Source: Neomonachus schauinslandi | Taxonomy: Eukaryota; Chordata; Mammalia; Carnivora; Phocidae | Direction of reading: 5' to 3' | DNA: 64,000 nucleotides | NCBI RefSeq assembly: GCF_002201575.2 | Contig: NC_058409.1 | Coordinates: 109,456,937 to 109,520,936 of the forward strand | In this document: in pieces, positions 54,201 through 61,683 of the stretch | Layout of the letters: each line of letters begins with the position of its first letter | Position numbering within the stretch: position 1 is the stretch's first letter | Notes under the pieces: model-generated | The model's database searches: none | What the model saw: only the letters and a program-made list of their open reading frames with translations | Told to the model about the DNA's origin: nothing | Position numbers and translations under genes: made by a program

Positions 54201-57200
54201 AAGGTCACTTCATTATCCTAAATCTAGGGACCAACATCCATTTCCATACTGCAAACCACACCAACAGCTACAATCAAATAGGAGAAAGGAATGTTCAGAG
54301 CCTCTACCTATTCGGAACTCAATTCCATTCTATAATCACTGATCAACACATTGATTATGCACACTCCAGGGTCAGATGGTATGGCAAAATAGATACACCT
54401 GCCCTAAAAGAGATTGTGGTGTCACCGGGAGTCAAGACAGAATGTTGTCAAATCATGGGCCTCAATGTGACCCTACAGCCTAAAAAACAAATTGCCCGGT
54501 TTAGCATTAAAGATCTTCCACAGTACGGCCCCAATGTGCCTTTTGTGCCTTATTTTCTGTATTCCTCCCTACATACCCTTCTCTTTTAGGTGACTGGGAA
54601 CACCCTCCGCAGCTCTTTGCTTTTGCCATTGCTTATCCTTGAGTATGGAATGCCTTCCCCTTCCATCCAAATCCTGCCCACCTTGCAAAGTCCAGCTTAG
54701 ACCTGGAGTGGCCAGGCTCCACCTCGGATCCTGACCTATTCTGGATGCCATCCTCTTTTCCCCCAAGGCAGATCAGGGAGATCTGTCTTCTTACCCTCAT
54801 CCTAGTCATTCCATCTGCTGCCTCAGGTGCTGTATCTTTCTGCTCACTTAAAGAAATTCACAGGACCTCTAAAGATACCCATTTTTCCTGGTTCTAATAA
54901 ATAAAAAACAAGTCCTAAAGAGCCAAGTGGAATGTGTTTTACTATCCAAATAGCTTGGTCCAACTTCAGAGAGATTTGCCAAGACTGCTAGAAGTAAAGC
55001 TTTGTGTTGAGCCAAAAGCTCTGCAAGGAAACTGAGAAGCAGTGATCTAATCTACAAAGTCTGAGGGTTGGCATTCTCTACATACCACGACACTATTTAC
55101 AGGTCCTCCACCAGGTCTCAGATCTAAAAGAATGTAACCCCCCTTCCATCCCTCTCTTCTTCAGAATTCTCTTTAAAGCCTGTGTTCCCATTCACCTTGG
55201 GGAATGAACTCTTAGTCCACTGGGCTAGAAGGTTTTCAGAGATTAAGGTACCTAGCCAACCTTCTCAACTTAACAATGAAGACAAGGGAGCCCAGAGAGA
55301 AGGAGGCTAGGTTAAGAACTTAACAACTGGTTACAGTTCTGGTGTTCAAACCACTATCATGTACTAAGAAATCATTTTCTATTTCTACTAAAACAGGTGC
55401 ACCAACAGAGCTCACACAAGGTGACGGGATATATTTAGGGAAGGAACTCACGAGAGCCTTGGTGGTTTTCTCAGTTCGGTCTTTGGCAAGGTTAAAACCA
55501 CAACTGGGACAAATCCGTGGTTTATGCCTGTTGGTGTAGACGTAGTTACAAGAGGGATTCTTGCACTTTCCCCTGCCTCTTGAAGTAGCCAGGCCCAAAT
55601 CCTAAAAAAGTGAGACCAATATTTAATTCCACAAAAGTTACACCTGGGCAGAGTAAAAAACCAGGATGACCAGCTATCAGTCAAAGGTGAGAGTGACAAC
55701 TGCAAAAGTACATGTAGACTAACTTCCAAAAAGCCTTGAAACAAGATCCTTTTTCTGCGGTTATGCCCTTTCAACTTACTACAGCCTGTGTAATTTTGGC
55801 AAGTCCCTCCTCCCCATCTGTGAAACGAGTGGACTCTTAAGGGTCAGAAATTCAAATGCCTTCAGGGTCCAGGCCACCAGCAGGCCTTTTCTAACAGAGT
55901 GCTGGATACTGTGGTGAACTAAAGAGTCCATGCCCTGCATGAAGACAACCATGACCTCTGCACTACCCTAGGCTCCTACGACATCTAGGCTCCTACGACA
56001 AGCTGCTATCTAATCAGCCAAAGGGAAAGGGCCTGAAAGTTCCCCCAGATGGTAACCCTAGTGCCTCCTATAGCCAAAGGGACAGGGAAGTAAAGGTACA
56101 GACGGCATGGAGAAGGTAATAATTAGGTCTCTGGGGAAAGAAAACTGAGCAGGTATCCAGGATAAAGGAGATATTCTCCTTAAGGATCAGGCCAGACTAT
56201 GCACTAATCCACCATACTGTGCTGTCTTGTTACTATGGAATCCCCAGCAAAGGGCCTGGCCAGGGCAGGTGCTCAGGAAATATTTTTTGAATGAATGAAT
56301 GGTTCTGCACCTGTCTGCCTTTATCTGGTAAAAATTTTCAAAAATCCAGCTGCTCTCTCAAAATCTGTGTCTTACTCAGCTCTGCCAGAGAACCTGTCAA
56401 AAGGTACCTGGCTAACTGGTACCTTAAGGATCAACAAAATTAGAGAATATTAAGAGCAAGAAAAGCCCCAACATGATATCCAAAATGACGCAGCACTTTA
56501 TAGATGGTGAAAACTAAGGACCAGAGAAGCAAAGAGCCTTGCCCAAGGTCATGTGGCATGCTGGCAGCAGAGCCAGAACCACTTTTGGACTAAGTCCTTC
56601 GAGTGTTTATTCTACTGTTCCATGTGGCTTACCCAGCTAAAGGATGACCCCAGAGTCACACATTTGTTTACTGGGATAATATATGTAGTGTTAAAAATAA
56701 AAGGTGGGTGGGAAGGGAAAACCTTGGTAGGAAATGCCAAGCGAAACAAAGTTGTTTTACCAAAGCACTTCTCAAATGCTTTGAGATACCAGTACTGAAT
56801 GTGACTGTGTTAAGGAGGATAAATACAATTTTCTTAAGCTTATCTGTGGAAAACACTTCTGAGGATAGAAGGTCCAAAGACTGTTGAATGCTAAAGCTGG
56901 ACAAGATTCTCATCTCCAATTACTCTCCAAGAAATATCCAGGTCTCAGCTGGCCTACACTCTATAGATCTCGTCTGGGAAAAACCCAGCTGATTCACCCA
57001 GCAGCTATCACTGGTATCAGTGATGGCCTCTTCAGGACCAATGATCTATCCCTGACCCTACTATCACTCCGAACGACTACTCCCCACCTCCCTCAGACTT
57101 CTACTCACCCTCCGCCAGAAAACCAAAACCACTTCCATGTCAGCCCATCACCTGGCTACACTTACCAGCGTTACAGTGCAGCTGTACTTGTATGGAGGAA

Positions 57201-60200
57201 ACATATCTGGCTTGACCTCTACAACTTTCACCTGAGATGTCCTACTGGCCGGACTGTTTGAGAGCTGTGGATCAGAACAAGTGATTTAGTTTATCTAAGA
57301 GTTTAGATAGTTTATCTAATTGAGGTTTATCTAAAACCTCAAACTGTTGAGGTCCTGTGTCCTGAAACAGCTTGAGGAGATAGTTTCCCAAGGGAATGTG
57401 TAGAGCTATGCTCCATGTGAGCCTTCTAGGATGCTAGCCAGCATCACCAGCCCACCAAAGGTTGAGTATCACTTCCAAGTCCAGGGCTGCCACACTCTTC
57501 TGTGCAGCTTCTAACACTGCATGTTAGAAACACTGTGAATCAGATGGACAACTAATACAAAGTGAGAAAAGCTCATGATGGTTATACATGCAAATATGTG
57601 GTTGAATAATGTTGGCACAGAATGAAGTCTGAGAGACTGTTCACTAAAATGTCACAGGGTGAGAGGAAGATCATGACCGTTTTCCCTTTTACCACCATCT
57701 ATGAAATTTTCCAATGTTTGGGGCACCTGGATGGCTCAGTTGGTTAAGCAGCTGCCCTCAGCCTGATTTTCCTATTTCAATTTGGTCTAACAGGGTTTCC
57801 GAACTACAGGTCGCAACCCACTGAGGGGTTGTGAAATTAATGAGTTGAAATGAGCATTTTGCAAAATGGAAAATAGCAAAGTGACTACATATATATGAAG
57901 GCATAGATAGTTTCCTTATACTTTTTATGTATACAGGTATGGATAAGTTTACTGGGCTGTGATGTAAAAATGTGTTATTGAGGGTCATGACCCAAAAAAA
58001 GAGGTCTAGTAAATAAAATGCTGATTTAGGGAATTTTGATCATAACTATTCTAGTCACATATGGAAAAAGAACTAAAAAAACAAAAAACCTAAGAGCAAG
58101 TGTGCTTGAATACACTGAATTTCTGGCACCTGGGAAGCCTCTAATAACTCTATCATTAAGTTGAATGGATTATATACTGGCTACAAACCAGAATGTGGAG
58201 TAAGAGCCATGTTTTTTGGTTTTAAAAAATCCTATTAAAAAACACACACAAATAAAGGAAAGGACTTAAAGGCTGAATGGGCGCAGACTGCCAATAGTAG
58301 TTAGTTCTGGGTGACAGGATTACAAGGGACTGACTTTCTTTCTGCCTTACCTGAATTTTCTATAACCACCATGCATTCATTTTTTTTAAAAGAGGCTAAA
58401 GAAATAAGACAACTCAATGCAATTATCTAATCCTAGACTGAATCCTGTACTGGAGTGGAAAAATGCTAGAAAGGCCATAACTGGGTAAAACTGATGAAAT
58501 GGGAATGCAAATGACAGACTGACGTATTGTATCAACGTGTCAGTAACAGAATACCCTTCTTAGGAAATACACACTGAGGTATTAAGAAGCCAAAGGACAT
58601 GTAACTTCCCCTTAAACTACCTGTATTTAGAAGCACAGAGGAGGACAAATGACAAAGCAAAATGGGCGATAACAATAAGTGACTATGGATAAAAAATACA
58701 TGGTTGCTCTTTGTACTATCTTTACTCTTGCAATGCAATTTGTTCCCTAAGTTTCAAAATTTTTTTTTTTTTAAGATTTTATTTATTTAAGAGAGTGAGG
58801 GAGAGAACAAGTGGAGGAAGCAGACAGAGGGAAAAACAGGCTCTCCACTGAGCAGGGAGCCCGACGCAGGGCTCGATCCCAAGACCCCAGGATCATGACC
58901 TGAGCCAAAGGCAGACGCTTAACTGAATGAGCCACCCAGGTGCCCCTCAAAATTATTTCTAAAAAAAGTTTAAAAACACGCATTCGCATTCATTTTATAA
59001 CAAGAAAAGAAATTTAACTAAAAATAAATAACTCATTCATGCTCAACTTCATTCCAGAAGTCTAAAGTGTAAGAACAGGCTTTTTGCCTATGGCTTTGAG
59101 ACACTAAATAGAAGTCCTGTTCTCAGAGCAGCAGGCCTCCCAGAAAGCCCCACCTCTGGAGAACGGGTCTTACCTTCACCTCACTGGTGTTAGATGGCTG
59201 TTGGATCGGCTGGCCCAGCTGCTTCAGCGTGCTTGGCTTCAGGCCACAAGTCCTCACAGAAGGGGTTTTATCTGAGACAATCAGGAGCCAAACTGGTGAC
59301 TTAAGTGCATTCAGAGTCTCCCTAGGTCTCTCAAGTCCATTCTCAACAACTCCCACTCCTGTCCCCTTCCCATTGGACAGCTCTCCACTCCCAGGTTTGT
59401 CCCAGCCCCTTACCACTCAGGGGAAAGGCCTGCCTGGCCCTGGGCAGTCCCATGCCGCTGCCTCGGCCCACATTAGATGGGGCTGGGAGAATTGCTCTCA
59501 TGGGTCTTGCTGCAGCCAGTAATGAGGGTCTGACCCGAGCTTTGCCTTTAAGCTCCGGGACTCTGGCCCCAGGGGTGAGCAGGTCAACTCTGAAAAAAAA
59601 CAAGAAGGCAAATCTAAAAATTCCAGACCAAGGGGAAGAAAACCGAAGTACAATCTCCGAATAGCATTTTAGTAAAGGGATAGTGTAGTAAACTGTCAGG
59701 CTTTAGACAGATATTTCATGGGGTCATTATGAAGATAAAAAAGCACAAAATAGTACCCACAATGCAGAATACCAACAGCTATTGTAGTTATACTATCTGA
59801 TCTGCCTCCAGTTATTATTTAAAGTTTATCAGTCTCCCTTGTGAGGGCGGCTAAGAGACCCTACAGAACAAAACCCACACTTTTTTTTTGTAGCCCCGGT
59901 GCTGAGCACAGGCTACATCATAAAGGGCCTCAATACACATTTGCCAAGTGACTCACTTGCCCAAAACAAAAGGTCTAAACTGCATGGCTTCATTCTCTAA
60001 GGATACAGAACCATCCTGAAGTATACTGTTAAATAAAAACAGGCAAGATGTAGAAGGATGTAAGTTATGCTACCATTTGTGTAAAAAAAAGGCAGGAAGA
60101 AAAAATATATATACACATACACATCTATACATACACACATATGTAGTATGTGCGTAAAACTATGTCTAGAAACACAGGAAGGTGGGAATGCTGCGTCTGG

Positions 60201-61683
60201 AAAATGGAAATGGGAGTGAAGGATGGGCTAGAAGAGAGATTTGTTTCAGTTTTTATCTCTTGAGTTTGAACCGTGTGAATATATTTCCTATTCAACAATA
60301 AAATGTTTTAAATCAAATAATATACACCAGAATTTCTAAGCCTTGGCACTAATGACATTTTGCGCAGGCTAATTCTTTGTCGGGGCCTGTCCTGTGCACC
60401 GCAGGATGTTTAGCAGCACATCTGGCCTCTGCCCACCAGATACCTGCAGCACCTCCTCCCCCACAGCTGTCACAACCCCAAATGCCTCTAAACATTGCCT
60501 CAATGTCCCCTGGGGGCAAAAGTGTTCCCTGTTGAGAACCACCGATATAAACAAATAAGGGCCATTAGTCATAAGACCACAATCGCCTCTGGGAAGGGGC
60601 CGCATGAAAAATCTGGTCAGGCCTTTAAGGAGAGAAGGGGAGGAAAAATAGCCCATATTTATGGGCCTCCTCCTATCTGCAAGGCACTGGGCTATGCATG
60701 CTTTACACACAATCTTGTTCAGGCTGTTAAGGTCAGCCATTAAATTTTAGATATTTTTCAATACCCAACTCAAGATTTTTCAGGAGAGAATGGGCATGAA
60801 GGGACAATGCCCAAGATCAAACGGGCATGAAGGGACAATGCCCAAAGTCAGAGACAGATCACAACCAAAACTGAATTCTCTGACCACCAGGACAGGGATC
60901 ATGCTATAAGATGTCTTAATAAGGTGTTTTTTTTTTTTTTCCCAAATCTAGTATCCACGATTGGATACTAGTTTGTAACACCACCCTCAGCCTGTACCAG
61001 CAGGACCCTAATAACTGCTTCAGAGAAAATGACAAGAAGATATGTACAGGAATTTAACAGCAAAGCAGGGATAGCTGAGTGTAAGAGGAAAGACAAATCA
61101 TTCCATGGCTCTAGGCCTTGGTTCTGTATCTCTAAAATAGGAACCATTAACTGGGTTAACTCCTCCCTCTTAGGAATGCTCTAACAACATAGGATAAAAC
61201 AAGGAGCATTTCCCAACCTGCTATTCTAAATACAATCCTGTAATATATGAGCACATTAATTTACCCTATAGGCTTCTTAGGAGCAGGGAGAGGACTGGAG
61301 GTGCTGGTCCTCTCAGCTGGTGGTGGTATGTCTGGTCCAGGACTGTCATTCTCAGTTGTCCCCAGAGAGACCTCAGGCTGCACACCACTCTTGACCATCG
61401 GCGTCTTCGTGGCTGCTGTACCACGATTCCCAGGAGCTTCCTTGACCAAAACATGGGCATCTGAGATGATCACTTCCTCCCACTCATTCTCCTCACCCAC
61501 TTCTCTTGGAGGAGCTATACTTAGGAGCTGGCTTACAGCTTCCGAGTTCTCCAGAGTCAGTTTGGAGGCGTTTTCCTTAGGGGAGTTTTGCTCAGTGTTG
61601 ACAGGCTGCTGATTTCTTTTAACCACCGAGCCTCTGGAGGAGATACCAGGAGCCAATTCCACTTTGACTTTGGCTGGCTTTTC
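36575..61683 (-). CDS. HMGXB3: HMGXB3, HMG-box containing protein 3 (last 14 coding exons, 5' partial)
   Basis: The - strand gene next to CSF1R in human is HMGXB3, a poorly characterised putative nuclear DNA-binding protein. Fourteen coding segments with AG/GT boundaries join in one frame of 2,838 nt (945 residues and TAA). The joined protein opens with EKPAKVKVELAPGISS and ends AAVTV. Visible modules: an acidic/Ser-Pro-rich region (about 1-290), a zinc-ribbon-like CKNPSC...CPSC motif (about 275-300), and scattered cysteine pairs (CLLC, CLNPHC, CGIC) in a conserved C-terminal half. The HMG box and start codon lie beyond position 64000. The gene runs convergently with CSF1R. The related cysteine cluster I recall from KDZ-type transposons suggests a domesticated transposon origin for this half; that is inference. 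Confidence 0.93.
37043..38007 (-). other. HMGXB3: HMGXB3 intron before last exon
   Basis: A 965-bp intron, mostly unique; a weak MER5-like patch may lie near 37620-37770. Confidence 0.6.
38008..38217 (-). CDS. HMGXB3: HMGXB3 coding exon (13th of 14 seen)
   Basis: 70 codons: VICGSKYLVRGESARDHVDL to SSPAEPPV. Acceptor CCTGCTCAG, donor GTGAGTTC. The segment includes VYVVDMATPVALCADLCYPE, highly conserved in HMGXB3. Confidence 0.94.
38218..39871 (-). repeat. HMGXB3 intron with MER5-like and L2-like remnants
   Basis: A 1.65-kb intron. About 38480-38660 resembles a MER5 remnant. About 39280-39640 resembles L2 (CTGGAACATTCTTTCCATAA, CTCTGCATGATCTGGTCTCT). No exon signal apart from those listed. 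Confidence 0.6.
39872..39988 (-). CDS. HMGXB3: HMGXB3 coding exon (12th of 14 seen)
   Basis: 39 codons, in phase at both ends: EQLCFSLLALYESVQNGTRA, then QPPPHLTGGKIYKVCPHQ. Too short to stand out as an open frame; found by joining frame and recalled HMGXB3 homology. Acceptor CTGTTCCAG, donor GTAAGGGG. Confidence 0.92.
39989..40814 (-). repeat. HMGXB3 intron with simple repeats and MIR
   Basis: Contains a poly-G run (about 40229-40242), a (CA)n microsatellite (about 40363-40382) and a MIR-like stretch (about 40440-40620). Confidence 0.75.
40815..40948 (-). CDS. HMGXB3: HMGXB3 coding exon (11th of 14 seen)
   Basis: Codes HGSALVRLLHEGTCKLEEIG, SYSEEELRHLLRQCGIPFGT and EDSK. It begins with two bases completing a Gly codon. 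Acceptor ATCTCTTGCAG, donor GTGAGTGG. Confidence 0.94.
40949..41805 (-). other. HMGXB3: HMGXB3 intron (11th exon side)
   Basis: An 857-bp intron; a MER5-like remnant is likely at about 41335-41490 (GTCTGAGAACCAGTGGATCA). The remainder is A/T-rich unique sequence. Confidence 0.55.
41806..42025 (-). CDS. HMGXB3: HMGXB3 coding exon (10th of 14 seen)
   Basis: Codes FTWPEFLGPSEVNVEDFWAT to VVNTEKDKNLDVQPVP plus one base. Acceptor GACCTTTTAG, donor GTAAGACC. A hydrophobic, well-conserved stretch of unknown function. Confidence 0.94.
43304..43502 (+). mobile_element. Can-SINE (SINEC), forward
   Basis: Head GACGCCTGGGTGGCTCAGTC, tail AAATAAATAAAATCTTAAAA. The 11-bp flanking repeats ACTGCCATTAG at 43293-43303 and 43503-43513 are identical. 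Confidence 0.95.
44080..44560 (-). mobile_element. L1 fragment, reverse orientation
   Basis: The + strand text resembles an antisense L1 ORF2 stretch (TTTACATCTATTGAAATAAT, AATCTTGCTTTCCTGGGATA). It is diverged and has no open frame. Confidence 0.7.
44570..44940. repeat. L2-like repeat
   Basis: Characteristic L2 phrasing (CCACTGCTCACGCGCTCCAG, CTGCCTAGAATACTCCTCCC, TCAAATGCCTCCATGTCAGA). Family call by eye. Confidence 0.55.
45011..45210 (+). mobile_element. Can-SINE (SINEC), forward
   Basis: Near-consensus head GGGGCGCCTGGGTGGCTCAG, (AAAT)n tail and a poly-A end. The 13-bp flanking repeats AATGTTTGTTTCC (44998-45010) and AATGTTTGCTTCC (45211-45223) differ by one base. Confidence 0.96.
45499..45683 (-). 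CDS. HMGXB3: HMGXB3 coding exon (9th of 14 seen)
   Basis: Codes KTLTSEELSQLQELLCNGYW, AFECLTVRDYNDMICGICGV and the end LALKSVE. The ECL...CGIC cysteines look like part of a zinc-binding cluster. Acceptor CTCCTTGCAG, donor GTAAGTGC. Confidence 0.95.
45684..46573 (-). repeat. HMGXB3 intron with MIR
   Basis: An 890-bp intron; about 45895-46110 is MIR-like (TTTAACTCTCACGTCTTTAT, CATTTTACAACTGGAGAAAC). The rest is unique. Confidence 0.6.
46574..46705 (-). CDS. HMGXB3: HMGXB3 coding exon (8th of 14 seen)
   Basis: Codes LFNVGNKLLVSLDLLFAIRN, QIKLGEDPRVSISAVLKSVQ and EQT. Acceptor ACTTTGCAG, donor GTACAGGT. Confidence 0.95.
46953..47176. repeat. A/T-only low-complexity block with flanking direct repeats
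   Basis: 224 bases with a single C (47135) and no G, built from AATTAA/AAATTT words. The 17-mer GGAATTTTTAATTAAAA occurs at both edges (46951-46967 and 47179-47195). Confidence 0.9.
48272..48475 (-). mobile_element. Can-SINE (SINEC), reverse, nested in L1
   Basis: Near-consensus copy with a long poly-T (A tail on the - strand). Perfect 16-bp flanking repeats CTGAGAAGCTGATTTT at 48256-48271 and 48476-48491. Confidence 0.97.
49740..49940 (-). mobile_element. Can-SINE variant, reverse, nested in L1
   Basis: Head GGAGCACCTGGGTGGCTCAG on the - strand, with a body that differs from the other copies (AGCATGTAGTCTGCTTGGCA). Perfect 15-bp flanking repeats CAATATGGATGACTT at 49725-49739 and 49941-49955. 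Confidence 0.94.
50011..50200 (+). mobile_element. Can-SINE (SINEC), forward, nested in L1
   Basis: The head GGGGCGCCTGGGTGGCTCAG is followed by a small deletion (TTAAGTGTC). Perfect 15-bp flanking repeats AAAATGCTACAAACA at 49996-50010 and 50201-50215. Confidence 0.96.
50992..51174 (+). mobile_element. Can-SINE (SINEC), forward
   Basis: Near-consensus copy. The flanking repeat AAAAATGGTCATGTATT is at 50953-50969 and 51175-51191. Unusually, 22 bp of A-rich sequence (50970-50991) lies between the 5' repeat and the SINE head. Confidence 0.94.
51692..51819 (-). CDS. HMGXB3: HMGXB3 coding exon (7th of 14 seen)
   Basis: Codes SLAGPQECWLLTASRLQVVT, AQVKMCLNPHCLALHSFMDI and HT. CLNPHC is one of the protein's cysteine pairs. 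Acceptor TGGTACTAG, donor GTGCGTGT. Confidence 0.95.
51820..52329 (-). other. HMGXB3: HMGXB3 intron
   Basis: A 510-bp intron; no repeat clearly recognised. Confidence 0.7.
52330..52631 (-). CDS. HMGXB3: HMGXB3 coding exon (6th of 14 seen)
   Basis: Codes EVNSPLPDVLSATEPLSLAQ, through VLQIPENESELAEVFALIHE to STQCLLCSSPLFKGGQ plus two bases. It supplies a CLLC pair. Acceptor CTCTTCCCAG, donor GTAAGCAC. Confidence 0.96.
52632..55451 (-). other. HMGXB3: HMGXB3 intron with MIR and L2 remnants
   Basis: A 2.8-kb intron. MIR-like text at about 52950-53130, an L2 3' end at about 53590-53725 (GTAGGCGTTCAATGTATGCT, AATGAATGAATGG), and an L2-like block at about 54500-54850. The rest, including 53.8-54.4 kb, shows nothing recognised. 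Confidence 0.6.
55452..55601 (-). CDS. HMGXB3: HMGXB3 coding exon (5th of 14 seen), zinc-ribbon module
   Basis: 50 codons: DLGLATSRGRGKCKNPSCNY, VYTNRHKPRICPSCGFNLAK and DRTEKTTKAL. The cysteines are spaced C-x4-C and C-x2-C about 12 residues apart, as in small zinc ribbons. Acceptor CACTTTTTTAG, donor GTGAGTTC. Confidence 0.95.
55602..57165 (-). other. HMGXB3: HMGXB3 intron
   Basis: A 1.56-kb intron. A 15-bp tandem duplication (AGGCTCCTACGACATCT unit, about 55970-55998), an L2-like end (about 56210-56305) and a MIR-like stretch (about 56490-56600) are visible. Confidence 0.6.
57166..57264 (-). CDS. HMGXB3: HMGXB3 coding exon (4th of 14 seen)
   Basis: 33 codons, in phase at both ends: LSNSPASRTSQVKVVEVKPD and MFPPYKYSCTVTL. 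Short; identified from the frame and recalled HMGXB3 homology. Acceptor GATCCACAG, donor GTAAGTGT. Confidence 0.93.
57720..57761 (+). mobile_element. Can-SINE head fragment
   Basis: Only the tRNA-like start (GGGGCACCTGGATGGCTCAG to GCTGCCCTCAGC) remains; body and tail are absent. Confidence 0.85.
58763..58946 (-). mobile_element. Can-SINE (SINEC), reverse
   Basis: Head GGGGCACCTGGGTGGCTCAT on the - strand with a poly-T end on the + strand. Short flanking repeats TCAAAATT at about 58754 and 58947. Confidence 0.93.
59174..59271 (-). CDS. HMGXB3: HMGXB3 coding exon (3rd of 14 seen)
   Basis: Codes KTPSVRTCGLKPSTLKQLGQ, PIQQPSNTSEVK. Basic, Pro/Ser-rich, probably disordered. Acceptor TTGTCTCAG, donor GTAAGACC. 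Confidence 0.94.
59414..59589 (-). CDS. HMGXB3: HMGXB3 coding exon (2nd of 14 seen)
   Basis: Codes VDLLTPGARVPELKGKARVR, through RPMRAILPAPSNVGRGSGMG to RARQAFPLS plus one base. Arg/Pro-rich. Acceptor TTTTTTTTCAG, donor GTAAGGGG. Confidence 0.94.
59590..61264 (-). other. HMGXB3: HMGXB3 intron with MER20-like element
   Basis: A 1.7-kb intron. It has an old L1-like 3' fragment (about 59995-60310) with a (TATACACA)n patch near 60100-60140, a MER20-like element (60338-60545), a MIR-like stretch (60640-60900), and a 31-bp tandem duplication (60792-60845). Confidence 0.65.
60338..60545 (-). mobile_element. MER20-like hAT-Charlie DNA transposon
   Basis: Near-complete copy by eye: TTTAGCAGCACATCTGGCCT, CTAAACATTGCCTCAATGTC, and the terminal GTTGAGAACCACCG. 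These blocks match MER20 as I remember it. Confidence 0.75.
61265..61683 (-). CDS. HMGXB3: HMGXB3 coding exon (1st of 14 seen)
   Basis: 139 codons plus two bases: EKPAKVKVELAPGISSRGSV, ENEWEEVIISDAHVLVKEAP to SSPLPAPKKPI. Acidic and Ser/Pro-rich. Acceptor TTTTTTTCTAG, donor GTAAATTA (weaker than consensus at +5). Further upstream exons are outside the window. Confidence 0.94.

Larger units (their letters stand above)
57265..59173 (-). other. HMGXB3: HMGXB3 intron with SINE fragment and SINE
   Basis: A 1.9-kb intron. A 42-bp Can-SINE head fragment (57720-57761) and a full reverse Can-SINE (58763-58946) are present. The rest is A/T-rich unique sequence. Confidence 0.7.
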
